DNA of 64,000 nt from Hormiphora californensis (Eukaryota; Ctenophora; Tentaculata; Cydippida; Pleurobrachiidae): NCBI GenBank assembly GCA_020137815.1, contig CM035350.1, forward strand, positions 8,253,545-8,317,544. Reading direction: 5' to 3'. Position numbers and translations under genes: made by a program. The notes under the pieces were generated by a model. That model worked only from the letters and a program-made list of their open reading frames with translations. It was not told the DNA's origin and did not search any database. Positions 34,750 through 44,261 of the stretch are shown here, piece after piece. Position 1 is the first letter of the stretch. Each line of letters begins with the position of its first letter.

Positions 34750-37700
34750 CTAGATCATCCTCTCGATCACTCTGGGACTCACTCTTCGCTTTGTGAGTAC
34801 ATCAGCGGGGTTAGACTTCGACTCCACCCAGTTGATGGATGCTTCCCCCTTTTCGACCTTCTCTTGAACTTCACGTAGCTCCAAGATGCTTCCCTTATCA
34901 GTTGGTACAGCTGAGACGGAGTTTGCCAAACTCACAACTTGTGCGGAGTCTGTGTAAAGTCTGATGGGAGGGTCAAAAGATAATTCCTGGAGGAGGGCTT
35001 TAATCATAACTCCATATCCCAATCCTTCAGATACAGCATACAATTCTGCGGCAAAGACGCTCTTCACTACACGTTTTACCTTGCCACACGAGTAGGCGAT
35101 CAAATTGAAATCAGAGCTGTCTCCCCAGAAAACTACAACTCCTGCTCCGCTCTTTCTGTCAGCTAGGTTGCCGAGACTGGCATCAGTGTAAACAATTATC
35201 TCAGCTGAGGTAGGGTTAAAAGGGGAAAAGGTTATCGTTGAAGGAGAAAGGTTGGTCACAATCTTCTTCAGTTCTTTGAACTCTTTGCCGGTCCAGGGTG
35301 ATTTCGTCGTAATGTCAAGGAGACTGAAACTGATCTGTGGCATACTTTGGGTAGCCAGCCAGTTTAATTTTCCGATCACCGTTCTCATATAGGATTGAAG
35401 ATTCTCATCAACCTCTTCTTGATTCTGTGGTACCGGTTTAACAGCTTTCATCTTGTCCAGGATATCCTCTCTGACAAACTTACAATAACGTTCCTGGGTT
35501 ACACAAATATCAATTCCTTGCTGTTTCAACTGCCATCCCAGGTAGTTGAATTCAGTTGTTTCAACTCTTCCTATCTTGTAGTTGTCAAGAGCGGGTTTAA
35601 CTTTCTTGTAGAAGTTGTGATCACCAGTAATAAGAATATCATCCACATGAATCACTAGTAATCCTTGTAGTTTCCCGTCATCTCCAGTGGTGAAAAATAC
35701 ATTCTTGTCAATTCTTGACATCTGGAGAGTGTTTTTCAAAGTTGCGGTGAGTGACATGTACCATCTTCTTCCCGCGTCACCAAGACCGTACAGTGGTTTA
35801 TTTAGTTTCCACAGTACATCCTTCCTCTTGAGGTAAGCTGGGGGTTTGATGAACACATCTCTTGTCATCTTATCTGACTGCAGGTAGGCACTGGTTACAT
35901 CAACACTTTTCAGGGTCCAGTTACTGGTAGTTGCCAAACTTAGCAAGATCCTCACTGCGTGTTTAGTAACAGTCGGTGAGTTAGTCGGGTCCTCGAGTTT
36001 TTCCTCAAATCCTCGGGCCACCAGCCTGGCTTTCACTGTGCCATCATCTTTCCGTGTCATCACCCATCTGGTGGTGACTGGTTGTTGTCCTGTATCGGGT
36101 ACTTCCTCGAAAACATTGAATTCACGGAGTTTGTCAATCTCCCTATTTCGTGCTGTCTGCACTTCTTCCTTGCCCAGTTTAGATGCGGCAAGAAGAATGA
36201 TCTCCTCAGCATCAGAATCGGGATCTGAGTCCTCTGTGTTTTGATCTGGGGTCTTTGCTGCGTCCTCCGCGGGCTCTGCAACATCCTCTTTTGGCTTTGA
36301 CGTGTCCTCATTGGAGTCAGTCTTTTCCTCATTGGGTCTGGCGCTGTCCTCTGTGGGATCTGGCTCTATGTCTCTCTGACCAGGTGTATCCTCAGTATCC
36401 GGGCTGGTTTCACTTTCAGGAACTCTCACAACAACAGGTCCACTTGTTGTGGCCTCATCCTCCTGCTGGTCCTCGGTTGGGACGGCTATCTCTGCATAAG
36501 TAGGTTCTCTGGGAACTTCTTCAATGTTACTCTCACTGTGTCCATCTTGTGGAGTGTCCTCTTCGGGATCTGTTTCACTAGGGATGAGTAATTCATCTGC
36601 AGGATGCTCTGGTGGGGGGGTTTGTCGTCTGTTGTGCCGGAGATTGTATTTTCTGGTCGGTTCACGGACTGTCTTCTTTGGACGCCTGACTCTGCTAGCC
36701 TTCGGTGGCTGCAATTTAGATTTCTCTATCGGTTCCGGGACATCTTCATCAGTCGTCACTTCCGGTGCAGTCTGCATCTCGGGGACGTGTCTCTTGGAAC
36801 TTGATTCCTCGTTTCGTTTGTACTCCTCTTTCCGTTGTTGGTCCTCTGGGGGTTCTTGTCTTTGTTGTACCAGTCTCACTTTGCATGGGTGTGCTCTTAG
36901 TAGTTGCCCGCCGTGTTTAATCAGTACTTGGTTCTCAGTCATTCCAACTACAGTTGCAGGTCCCAACCAGGTCTTGTGTTGCTCACGTTTATAATACACC
37001 TTATCTCCCTGGACGTAGGTGGTCTGATCCTGTGTTGGTCCTGAACTTGCTAGAGCTCTCTTTAATCTGCTTGCATTCTCGAGTTGGATGAATTTCTCCC
37101 TGGCGGTCTTCATGGCTTTGATATTGTCTGAAATCACTTGGTCCTCACTCTTCTGGTCTCCATGGGCAGGTAAACAATCATCGTTCAGTACACTGGGGAA
37201 GGTAGGATTGCTCCCAAACACGAGTTGGTGTGGTGAGAATCCCATCTGGTTAGTCAACTGGTTCTTCGCATTCGAAGCCCAAGCACAAGCTACAGTTATA
37301 CTGCACTTCGTGTCATCTTTGGTCTTCTCAACCATCTTTCCAAGAATACTGTTATGTCTCTCACAGATCCCATTGCACCAAGGACTTTCTGCTGGAGTAG
37401 ACTTTAATTCGATTCCAAGTCTGCTCGCCATCTCAAGTAGGGTATCATTGATGAACTCGCCACCGTTGTCGCTGAGAATTCTCTGTGGACGTCCAAAAAT
37501 GCTAATCCAGCTGGTGAAGAACTTCTGGGTGATCTCAGTTCCAGTTTTTGATTTCACGGGGACCATTACACTGTATCTGGTCAGTGTGTCAATGATGTGA
37601 AGTACCCAGCATGATTCTCCAGACTTGAACTTCAGCATCTTGAGATCCATAGCGAGACATTCGTTGAATGTTTTACTGAGAGGTAAAGCTACTTTCCTCC

Positions 37701-39069
37701 TTGGTTTGGATGCACTGTGTTCGAGACAGTTTTCACATTCCTGTGTGACCCTGGTGAGTTCTTGACAAATCTCAGACTTTCGAGGGTGATCCGAGGATTT
37801 AACAATATCCTGGATCTTGGAGACTGAACCATGAGCAAAGTATTTGTGGAGTTTCTTGGCAATTGCTGGAGGAGAGATCCCTGAACAAGAATTAGTTAAC
37901 AAAGTAGTGGGTGAAAGCTTCTTATTAAGGTCAATTGTCACATGTCCAGTGTCAGTAAGATGTAATGTAGTTGTCTTACCCGAGACACGGAGTTGATCCC
38001 TCTCAAAGTCAATCACTGCACCCATCTGACTCAATAAGTGCCTGGATAGGAGAAGGGGAATGTTAATATCAAGAACATATACCGCAAACTCAGTAAACTT
38101 CACACCAAAAATATCAGTTGGGATATAAGCAATCATAGTAGAGTTAACTCCTGATAAATCACCAAATGTAAATCTTCTCTGTTCACATGATTCTCTTCTC
38201 ACTCGAATACACGACTCTTTCTCAAAATTCTTCAACCAATCACTGCCACACACACTTTTAGCGGCGCCAGTATCAAGCAACGCACGAAGTCCCACTTGCT
38301 CAGATAATGACAAGACATAGTCCGTTTCAACGCTCATCTTGTACACTCCTGTGGCATCGCCACTCTGACCTCGTCGACCCCCAGATCCACGCTGACCACG
38401 TCCTCCACCACGTTTTCCCCGTACGGCACCACGCCGATTGTAACACTCAGAGGCAATGTGACCAGTCTTCTTACAATTGTAACAGACAACTAGAGTCAAT
38501 GTTTCAGAGGTTTGATCGGTTTCAGCAGCTGAGGGTAGGGTCTCCCCATACGCCCTCTTCATCTGTGTGATCATGCATTCCAGACTGATTTCAACACAGG
38601 TAGCTCTGAGGAGTCGTTTCTGTTCATCGGAGATGTTAGATTGTTCCAAAAGTCTGTAGGCTAACACTTGTGATCCATAGAGTTTGTGATGGTCATCGAC
38701 TCCAGCCTGCTGTCGGAGCTCCCCAAGTCGGGTGGAAAACTCTGATATAAAATCTGACATGTTCTGATTTGCTGGTCTGATAAAGTTCTCAAAAGCTTCA
38801 ATGGCGGAAAAGAGTGAAACAGTTTTGTCTCTGCCGAACACTTTCTGAATGGCGTCGAGGAGAATTTTAACACCGTTCTCAGACTTGAGCTGCTCGGTGG
38901 GTACGCCTAGGGCTACTTCCTTAGCACGTCCCTTCATTTGGAGAGCTAACCGGGCCGCCTGTTTCTCCTTGGGGCAGCCAGTACCTAACAGCCAGATGTC
39001 GACCTCACGGCGATAAGTCTCAAAGTTCGTTTGGTTATCAAAGACCGGGGCATGAATGTCGGATGGCAT
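34750..39069 (-). CDS. Copia gag-pol polyprotein, 1439 aa
   Basis: Domains in order: Gag with a CCHC zinc knuckle (C196-YNCKKTGHIASE-C209); aspartic protease DTGA (266-269); integrase HHCC finger (H408, H413, C445, C448) and D,D35E core (D475, D534 in SDNGGEF, E570 in NGICERH); a long acidic, Pro/Glu/Asp-rich linker (about 740-960); reverse transcriptase with HVDD at 1141-1144 in place of the usual YVDD; and RNase H (YTDASLGN onward). Integrase before reverse transcriptase identifies the copia order. Gag and Pol share one frame with no stop or frameshift, so their ratio must be set another way. The ATG is only 26 bases from the 5' LTR. Confidence 0.95.
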   Translation of the reverse strand: MPSDIHAPVFDNQTNFETYRREVDIWLLGTGCPKEKQAARLALQMKGRAKEVALGVPTEQLKSENGVKILLDAIQKVFGRDKTVSLFSAIEAFENFIRPANQNMSDFISEFSTRLGELRQQAGVDDHHKLYGSQVLAYRLLEQSNISDEQKRLLRATCVEISLECMITQMKRAYGETLPSAAETDQTSETLTLVVCYNCKKTGHIASECYNRRGAVRGKRGGGRGQRGSGGRRGQSGDATGVYKMSVETDYVLSLSEQVGLRALLDTGAAKSVCGSDWLKNFEKESCIRVRRESCEQRRFTFGDLSGVNSTMIAYIPTDIFGVKFTEFAVYVLDINIPLLLSRHLLSQMGAVIDFERDQLRVSGKTTTLHLTDTGHVTIDLNKKLSPTTLLTNSCSGISPPAIAKKLHKYFAHGSVSKIQDIVKSSDHPRKSEICQELTRVTQECENCLEHSASKPRRKVALPLSKTFNECLAMDLKMLKFKSGESCWVLHIIDTLTRYSVMVPVKSKTGTEITQKFFTSWISIFGRPQRILSDNGGEFINDTLLEMASRLGIELKSTPAESPWCNGICERHNSILGKMVEKTKDDTKCSITVACAWASNAKNQLTNQMGFSPHQLVFGSNPTFPSVLNDDCLPAHGDQKSEDQVISDNIKAMKTAREKFIQLENASRLKRALASSGPTQDQTTYVQGDKVYYKREQHKTWLGPATVVGMTENQVLIKHGGQLLRAHPCKVRLVQQRQEPPEDQQRKEEYKRNEESSSKRHVPEMQTAPEVTTDEDVPEPIEKSKLQPPKASRVRRPKKTVREPTRKYNLRHNRRQTPPPEHPADELLIPSETDPEEDTPQDGHSESNIEEVPREPTYAEIAVPTEDQQEDEATTSGPVVVRVPESETSPDTEDTPGQRDIEPDPTEDSARPNEEKTDSNEDTSKPKEDVAEPAEDAAKTPDQNTEDSDPDSDAEEIILLAASKLGKEEVQTARNREIDKLREFNVFEEVPDTGQQPVTTRWVMTRKDDGTVKARLVARGFEEKLEDPTNSPTVTKHAVRILLSLATTSNWTLKSVDVTSAYLQSDKMTRDVFIKPPAYLKRKDVLWKLNKPLYGLGDAGRRWYMSLTATLKNTLQMSRIDKNVFFTTGDDGKLQGLLVIHVDDILITGDHNFYKKVKPALDNYKIGRVETTEFNYLGWQLKQQGIDICVTQERYCKFVREDILDKMKAVKPVPQNQEEVDENLQSYMRTVIGKLNWLATQSMPQISFSLLDITTKSPWTGKEFKELKKIVTNLSPSTITFSPFNPTSAEIIVYTDASLGNLADRKSGAGVVVFWGDSSDFNLIAYSCGKVKRVVKSVFAAELYAVSEGLGYGVMIKALLQELSFDPPIRLYTDSAQVVSLANSVSAVPTDKGSILELREVQEKVEKGEASINWVESKSNPADVLTKRRVSPRVIERMI

Positions 39070-39085
39070 AATGTCGTCAGCTTCA

Positions 39086-39094
39086 CTGCTACCA
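39086..39094 (-). other. Primer-binding site (initiator tRNA-Met type)
   Basis: TGGTAGCAG on the element's strand, one base inside the 5' LTR, complementary to the 3' end of animal initiator tRNA-Met. Confidence 0.7.
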
Positions 39095-39095
39095 C

Positions 39096-39408
39096 TGTCA
39101 ATATGATGTTGGGAAGGTGGACGAATGGAAACACGGTAGATAACGGGTGGTTAACAAAATAGACGGATCAGGTAGTACAACGTTAAGGTAGTTCGATATT
39201 GGGAATCTGACAAAGTTCTTGTCAACTTAAAACTCATTCATTTCACAAGAAGCACGTGCGCGCACTTGAAAGGTGCATTTCAAGTGCGTGCACAAAAGTG
39301 TCACATACTAATGATCAGTTCGCGCGTTACGTCCGGTAGGCGGTAACAACTGCGACAGTGTGTCCCACAGAACTATACACTCATTCTCATGACACACAGC
39401 TCATGACA
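39096..39408 (-). repeat. 5' LTR of copia element
   Basis: 313 bp, nearly identical to the LTR at 34150-34462; contains the same hairpin. Confidence 0.95.
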
Positions 39409-39413
39409 TAGTC

Positions 39414-40751
39414 AATTATAAGACATGAACAACTACAAGTTCAAATCTGAATCTGATCCAATCGGATAGTAGTAGTACGAATGGGAATTATGCTATTCTG
39501 TGCTATTTTTGGCTGTCATTTTGTTTTTCCCGTTATATTTTCGCCATGTTAATTAAAATCAATAATTGAGAGTTTGAATTTTTGTTTTCCGATTCTATTA
39601 ATTAAACCAATGATTTGGTGCCGGTTGAACTGGCATTTCCAGTGGAAATGCCAAATGACCAAATCTGCAGCGATCCGTAATGAGATAAAAATGTCAGAGG
39701 CCTCCAGGAGTCTAGGAACAAGAGAAAAACATGTGGCTCACCACGTCCACAATGAGACGGAAATACAGGAAATGCAAGGATAGTTTTGATTTGGCGCGAA
39801 TAATTTGTTTTTACTACGCCAAATAGTGACGCGCAAATCGATCGCGCGCGAGACGATCAATTGCAATTAAATGCAATATGAATTTCGTTTCAAAAATCTC
39901 GAAAAACATTTTTCGCTTCGAGTGGTTTTTTCATTTTTGGCTTTGATTATTAAATCTTATTAAAGCTTTGAGTGGTGGATTGTGAAGCCACTCTTGTTGT
40001 GTCCCTCTCCCATATTCTCCGTGTGCCAACACAACACTATAATGGTACACCCGCACAGTCGTGTTCCTCTCATTTTCGCTTCGAAAACTTGAGGATTCGC
40101 GTTGAAAAGCGCTGCCTTATCCCGCGCCAGAAATGAAACGGGGACAATCCATATCATACTACTTACTAAGCAAATTGTGTAACGGAGGTCACCTAGCAAC
40201 TACACTTGCACGTGCAATTATTAGAGGGACCTGGAGATCTCTCTCCCGGTTGCAGTTGGGTACCAAGGGGAAATTCGATTCTGCACGTGCATTCTTTTAC
40301 TTCTGTCCTGATGAGTGATGTCTAGCCCTTCCACCCCAAGCGCTATTCGGCAACGTTTATCTAGGTCCAGGAGAACTGCTGCTGTCAGGGAGCAGGCTAG
40401 AGAATATGACAGATTACGCCAACGTGTTCAAGCGAGCCAATCAACGACTACGGATAGCTTTACCCAACGTCGCCCAAGGGTGATTACTCCAGTCGAATAT
40501 AGAAATCTCTGAATCGGCTACATAGCGGCCAAGTTTTCACGTGATGAGTTTCTGGAACAGCACTGTACCTCCATGACATTGATCTCTTAAATTCGCACCT
40601 TGACATTGTCAGGAAGCTCAGAGCGTACAACAACATGGGTAGCGAGAAAGTGAGAGATAGGCTAGGAACGGATGGTGCAGGAGATGTCAGCGTTCCCTAA
40701 TCCAGCTACCATTTCCCCGAAATTCGCCCGTAGGGCGAACGGGCCTACTAG
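39414..40751 (+). mobile_element. Probable Helitron remnant (3' end at 40751)
   Basis: The 3' end has the Helitron signature: a GC-rich hairpin GCCCGT/ACGGGC (40726-40731, 40739-40744) followed shortly by CTAG at 40748-40751 and then a T. A 65-residue frame at 40315-40512 is Arg/Ser/Gln-rich, in the style of Helitron-encoded N-termini, but too short to assign. The 5' TC end was not located, so the left boundary is arbitrary; the 5' part may instead be other dispersed repeat. Element class is an inference from the terminus. Confidence 0.45.
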
Positions 40752-40890
40752 TTAATTTCTATATAATATTAATTATTAGTTGATTTAAAGTGTTTCGGCG
40801 GTGTAAGCGCTCATTCAGTGAGCCTGCCTCGTTCTTTTGGGTACATGATATTGTTTCCGTATTCATTTGAACGTTGAAAATCAAAATCAT

Positions 40891-40967
40891 GTCAAGCGTG
40901 GTTATAGGCTGTTGGTGCGTGCGCCATTATTTTACACTATAAAGTGGATTATATAAATGATTATATT
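40891..40967 (+). promoter_or_regulatory. Repeated upstream module with TATA-like core (copy 1)
   Basis: About 75 bp containing GGCTGTTGGTGCGTGCGCC, ATTATTTTACACTATAAAGTG and an ATATAAATGATTATATT tail. The same module occurs inverted at 61295-61364, just upstream of the ELMO-domain gene. Both copies have the same orientation relative to the downstream gene. Here it is about 390 bp upstream of the kinesin ATG. Confidence 0.55.
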
Positions 40968-41351
40968 AAAACCTTGGGAATATTTACCAATCACATATTG
41001 TGCAATGTGGAATGTGCATACTCGTGACTTTCACATGCGCTACAGTTCATAGTTCCCCGGTGTGCACCACTGTGTACGTTTCTGATGGCCAGATAAAGGG
41101 GAATGCAGCTTAGGCCAAGTGTCCAAATGGTACATTTACTATTTTGGTGGTTTTTCAATGTACTTTAATTTGCATTTTAGCTTTTGGATCGAAAGTGAAT
41201 TGAACAGAAAAGTTAAAAACCGTCTTCTGTTGATTTTACTGTCACTACTCTGCATGCCAGGCTTTGACAATTGCTTGACATTTTGCATGCTTGTGACACT
41301 GTTTTGCTATTGAAATACTGCCTCTCTCAAAACTAAACTATTTTCAAGGGA

Positions 41352-44261
41352 ATGGCAGAAAGTATTAAAGTTGCCGTGCGGGTGCGGCCGTTCAATCAGC
41401 GGGAAAAGGACAGAAAAGCAAAACTAATTGTTGATATGCTCGGAACAACTACTCTAATATCCGACCCTAAAGCGAAAGACACTGATCCCAAACAGTTTAC
41501 CTTTGACTACAGCTACTGGTCCCACGATGGCTATAAAGAGGACGAACAGGGATACATGCACCCTGCTGACGAGCGGTACTGTGACCAAGCCAGGGTGTTC
41601 AAGGATCTTGGAGAGGGAGTGCTAACAAACGCATGGGCAGGATACAATTGTTCACTGTTCGCCTATGGGCAAACTGGGTCAGGGAAATCGTACTCTATCG
41701 TGGGGTATGGTGCAAATAAGGGAGTTATTCCGGTAATTTGTCAGAGACTGTTTTCCAAAATAACAGACATGAAAAAAGCCAAGCCTAAAGATGAGTTTGA
41801 GGTGACGCTTAGTATGATTGAGATCTATAATGAGCAGGTCCGTGATCTTCTTAATGCTGAGACTATGAAAATTAAGGGAGGTCTGAAGGTTAGGGAACAC
41901 CCCAAAACCGGGTTTTATGTTGAAAAACTCACCTCAACTCGTGTATCAAGTTATGAAAACATTGAACTGAAAATGGAGACAGGAACAAAAAACAGAACTG
42001 TTGCTTCAACGGCTATGAACGCTACGAGTAGCAGAGCTCATACCATTGTCGCGATAACGTTCGTCCAAAAGACTCAGGATGGCAAACGAGGCATGACAAA
42101 AACTTCAGTTATCAATCTTGTTGATCTGGCTGGTAGTGAAAGGGCAGGGTCGACAGGGGCCGCTGGAGACAGGCTGAAGGAAGGAGCAGCAATCAACCAG
42201 TCTCTGTCAACTTTAGGAAATGTCATTGCCGCTTTGGCAGACCAAGCAGCGGAAACAAAAGGCAAGAAAAGTATGGTTCCCTTCCGGGATTCAGCCCTAA
42301 CAAAACTTCTCAAGAACGCCCTTGGTGGAAACAGTAAAACTGTAATGATGGCAGCTGTGTCACCAGCCGATATCAATTACGAGGAAAGTTTGTCGACTCT
42401 AAAGTTTGCCGATCGTGTAAAGAGGATCAAGACCAAGGCGAGTGTCAATGAATCGCCCACCGAGAAGTTGATTCGAGAGCTGAGGGAGGAAAATGCGAAG
42501 TTAATGAAAATGTTGGGTGGTGGAAGTGTGGAGCAGCCTGCGAGTGTGGAGATCTCTGAGGAGGAGAAGGAGAAGATGAGGCAGGAGCTTGAGGAAGAGC
42601 TGAAGGCACAGATGCTTCAGAACCAAGCAGCTCTTGATAATGCAAGGGAAACCATGGAGGAGAAACTTGCAGCAGCAAAGCGGGAGTTGGAGAAGGAAAA
42701 GGAGGAACTGCGGAAGAGAAAGAGTGACGATGAGAGAAGGAAGAAGTTACCTTATCTGTGGAATCTCAATGAAGATCCGGCACTGTCAGGCATTGTCTGC
42801 CACATGATCGAACAGAAGGAAGTGATAGTTGGTAAAAGTGAGAAGGCTCTTATTAAACTACAAGGTCTCAGTATCTTGGATGAACATGCTGTGATAGAGG
42901 TGGATGGTCCAAAGATATACTTGACCTGTCCCGGTGATGCTAAGGTGATGATAAATGGTGATACCATCACCACCAAGACAGAGCTCCTTCACAATGACAG
43001 GATGGTGTTCAGTGCTGGACATGTCTATGTTCTTCACCACCCCCATCAGTTCAAGGAGGCAGAGAAGTCTGGAACAACTTTCAAACCGGTCACATGGGAA
43101 TCTGTCCAGACGGAGATCGCCCAGAAATCAGGATGGGATGTGAATAGTAGTGGGAAGTCCGAGGACGAGCTACTCCTCCAAGAGGAGCTCATCTCTGTTA
43201 TGCCGATGGTGAATGAAGCAAATGCGATCAGCGAGGAGCTTGATAAAAAGAAGACATTTGAGATCGCGTTGGTGTCTCCCCAGGCCCGGGGGACTACAGG
43301 TCGAACTATGGTCATGGTGAAAATGGCCGATCTGGTTCATGGTAATTACTGGATGTGGGAACGAAACAAGTTCATCAACCGGAAATACAAAATGCAGGAA
43401 ATGTACCAGAACTACGTGACCGGTGATCCTGATTGGGACCTCCCTCAGGAGATAGATCCATTCTATGAAGATGTCACTGACCACGTACTAATTGGCCAGG
43501 CGCAGGTCCACCTAAAGTGCTTGGGGTACCTTATTGGGTTTGAGGAGAGCATTATTATCACTGATTACGAGGCCAAGGAACGGGGCTACCTAGAGGTTGA
43601 GGTTGTCCCTTTGAAACCAGACAACACACCCATTACAGATGAAGACGAGGAGTATTTTATTGAGGACCCCTCAGAACTCGTTGGGAAGCAGCTGAGTTAC
43701 AATGTAAAGATCGTGGGAGCTAAAGGTCTCCCCTCCAAGATATCCCAGGATGTGTATTGTGATTTCAGGATGTATCTCGATGAGGAAGATGAGCGGACAC
43801 CTGGGGTGAGTTCCATGAACCCTGACTGGGCCCATACCAAGAGATATTGTCACAATCCCGTCACAGAACAGCTCATATCGTATCTGAGTGAGGAGCCTCT
43901 GATAGTGAGGATTTGGGGGAAACAGAAGTTGGAAAGGGTAAAGAGTTCGGCGAACCTGACAACGCGACAGTTGAAGACACTTAATGAGAAGGAGAAGATT
44001 AGTCAGGTCATGAAGAAGATGGCCGCTACCCCGGGTAATACTGACATGGCTGTAATGATGAGGAAGATTGATATGATGCTGAAAATTATTAATGATGTTC
44101 GGGGTTGTGTGACGGACGCGAAAAAGGCGGGAAAATCAACTGTCAAGGTTGAAGAGTTGGATAAAATATTAACAGCTGATAATTCCTCATTTGAAGATGT
44201 TCAGGAGATAATCGAGAATGAAAAGAATAACCCTGATAGTAAAGTGTGTTCTATCCAATAA
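41352..44261 (+). CDS. Kinesin-3 family motor (KIF28/KLP-6 type), 969 aa, intronless
   Basis: Plus-end-directed microtubule motor by family. The N-terminal motor domain (about 1-365) has all nucleotide motifs: P-loop GQTGSGKS (106-113), switch I NATSSRAH (223-230) and switch II DLAGSE (258-263), plus FADRVKRIK at the neck. A Glu/Lys coiled-coil stretch (about 370-460) and an FHA domain (about 465-575) follow. The C-terminal half has a C2-like KIF1B-type segment (LSYNVKIVGAKGLP...SSMNPDWAHTKRY...IVRIWGKQ). The pleckstrin-homology tail of KIF1A is absent, and length matches KIF28/KLP-6 (about 930-1030). The frame ends KVCSIQ, a CaaX-type box. No intron interrupts the coding region, unlike most neighbours, which could mean an old retrocopy or intron loss; no poly-A tract or target duplication was seen. 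Confidence 0.92.
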   Translation: MAESIKVAVRVRPFNQREKDRKAKLIVDMLGTTTLISDPKAKDTDPKQFTFDYSYWSHDGYKEDEQGYMHPADERYCDQARVFKDLGEGVLTNAWAGYNCSLFAYGQTGSGKSYSIVGYGANKGVIPVICQRLFSKITDMKKAKPKDEFEVTLSMIEIYNEQVRDLLNAETMKIKGGLKVREHPKTGFYVEKLTSTRVSSYENIELKMETGTKNRTVASTAMNATSSRAHTIVAITFVQKTQDGKRGMTKTSVINLVDLAGSERAGSTGAAGDRLKEGAAINQSLSTLGNVIAALADQAAETKGKKSMVPFRDSALTKLLKNALGGNSKTVMMAAVSPADINYEESLSTLKFADRVKRIKTKASVNESPTEKLIRELREENAKLMKMLGGGSVEQPASVEISEEEKEKMRQELEEELKAQMLQNQAALDNARETMEEKLAAAKRELEKEKEELRKRKSDDERRKKLPYLWNLNEDPALSGIVCHMIEQKEVIVGKSEKALIKLQGLSILDEHAVIEVDGPKIYLTCPGDAKVMINGDTITTKTELLHNDRMVFSAGHVYVLHHPHQFKEAEKSGTTFKPVTWESVQTEIAQKSGWDVNSSGKSEDELLLQEELISVMPMVNEANAISEELDKKKTFEIALVSPQARGTTGRTMVMVKMADLVHGNYWMWERNKFINRKYKMQEMYQNYVTGDPDWDLPQEIDPFYEDVTDHVLIGQAQVHLKCLGYLIGFEESIIITDYEAKERGYLEVEVVPLKPDNTPITDEDEEYFIEDPSELVGKQLSYNVKIVGAKGLPSKISQDVYCDFRMYLDEEDERTPGVSSMNPDWAHTKRYCHNPVTEQLISYLSEEPLIVRIWGKQKLERVKSSANLTTRQLKTLNEKEKISQVMKKMAATPGNTDMAVMMRKIDMMLKIINDVRGCVTDAKKAGKSTVKVEELDKILTADNSSFEDVQEIIENEKNNPDSKVCSIQ

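Larger units (their letters stand above)
34150..39408 (-). mobile_element. Ty1/copia LTR retrotransposon, apparently intact
   Basis: Two 313-bp LTRs (34150-34462 and 39096-39408) start TG, end CA and differ visibly at one base (near 34268 versus 39214). A 5-bp TAGTC target duplication flanks the element (34145-34149, 39409-39413). A primer-binding site TGGTAGCAG (39094-39086), matching the 3' end of initiator tRNA-Met, follows the 5' LTR by one base. A purine tract abuts the 3' LTR (34463-34482). One 1439-residue gag-pol frame fills the interior. Near-identical LTRs and an open frame imply a recent insertion. Confidence 0.96.

Noticed and set aside
36038-37600. Plus-strand frames up to 170 residues
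   Set aside because: Antisense shadows of the copia gag-pol frame.
40315-40512. 65-residue Arg-rich frame as a gene
   Set aside because: Too short, no splice context, inside repeat-like sequence; noted only as a possible Helitron fragment.
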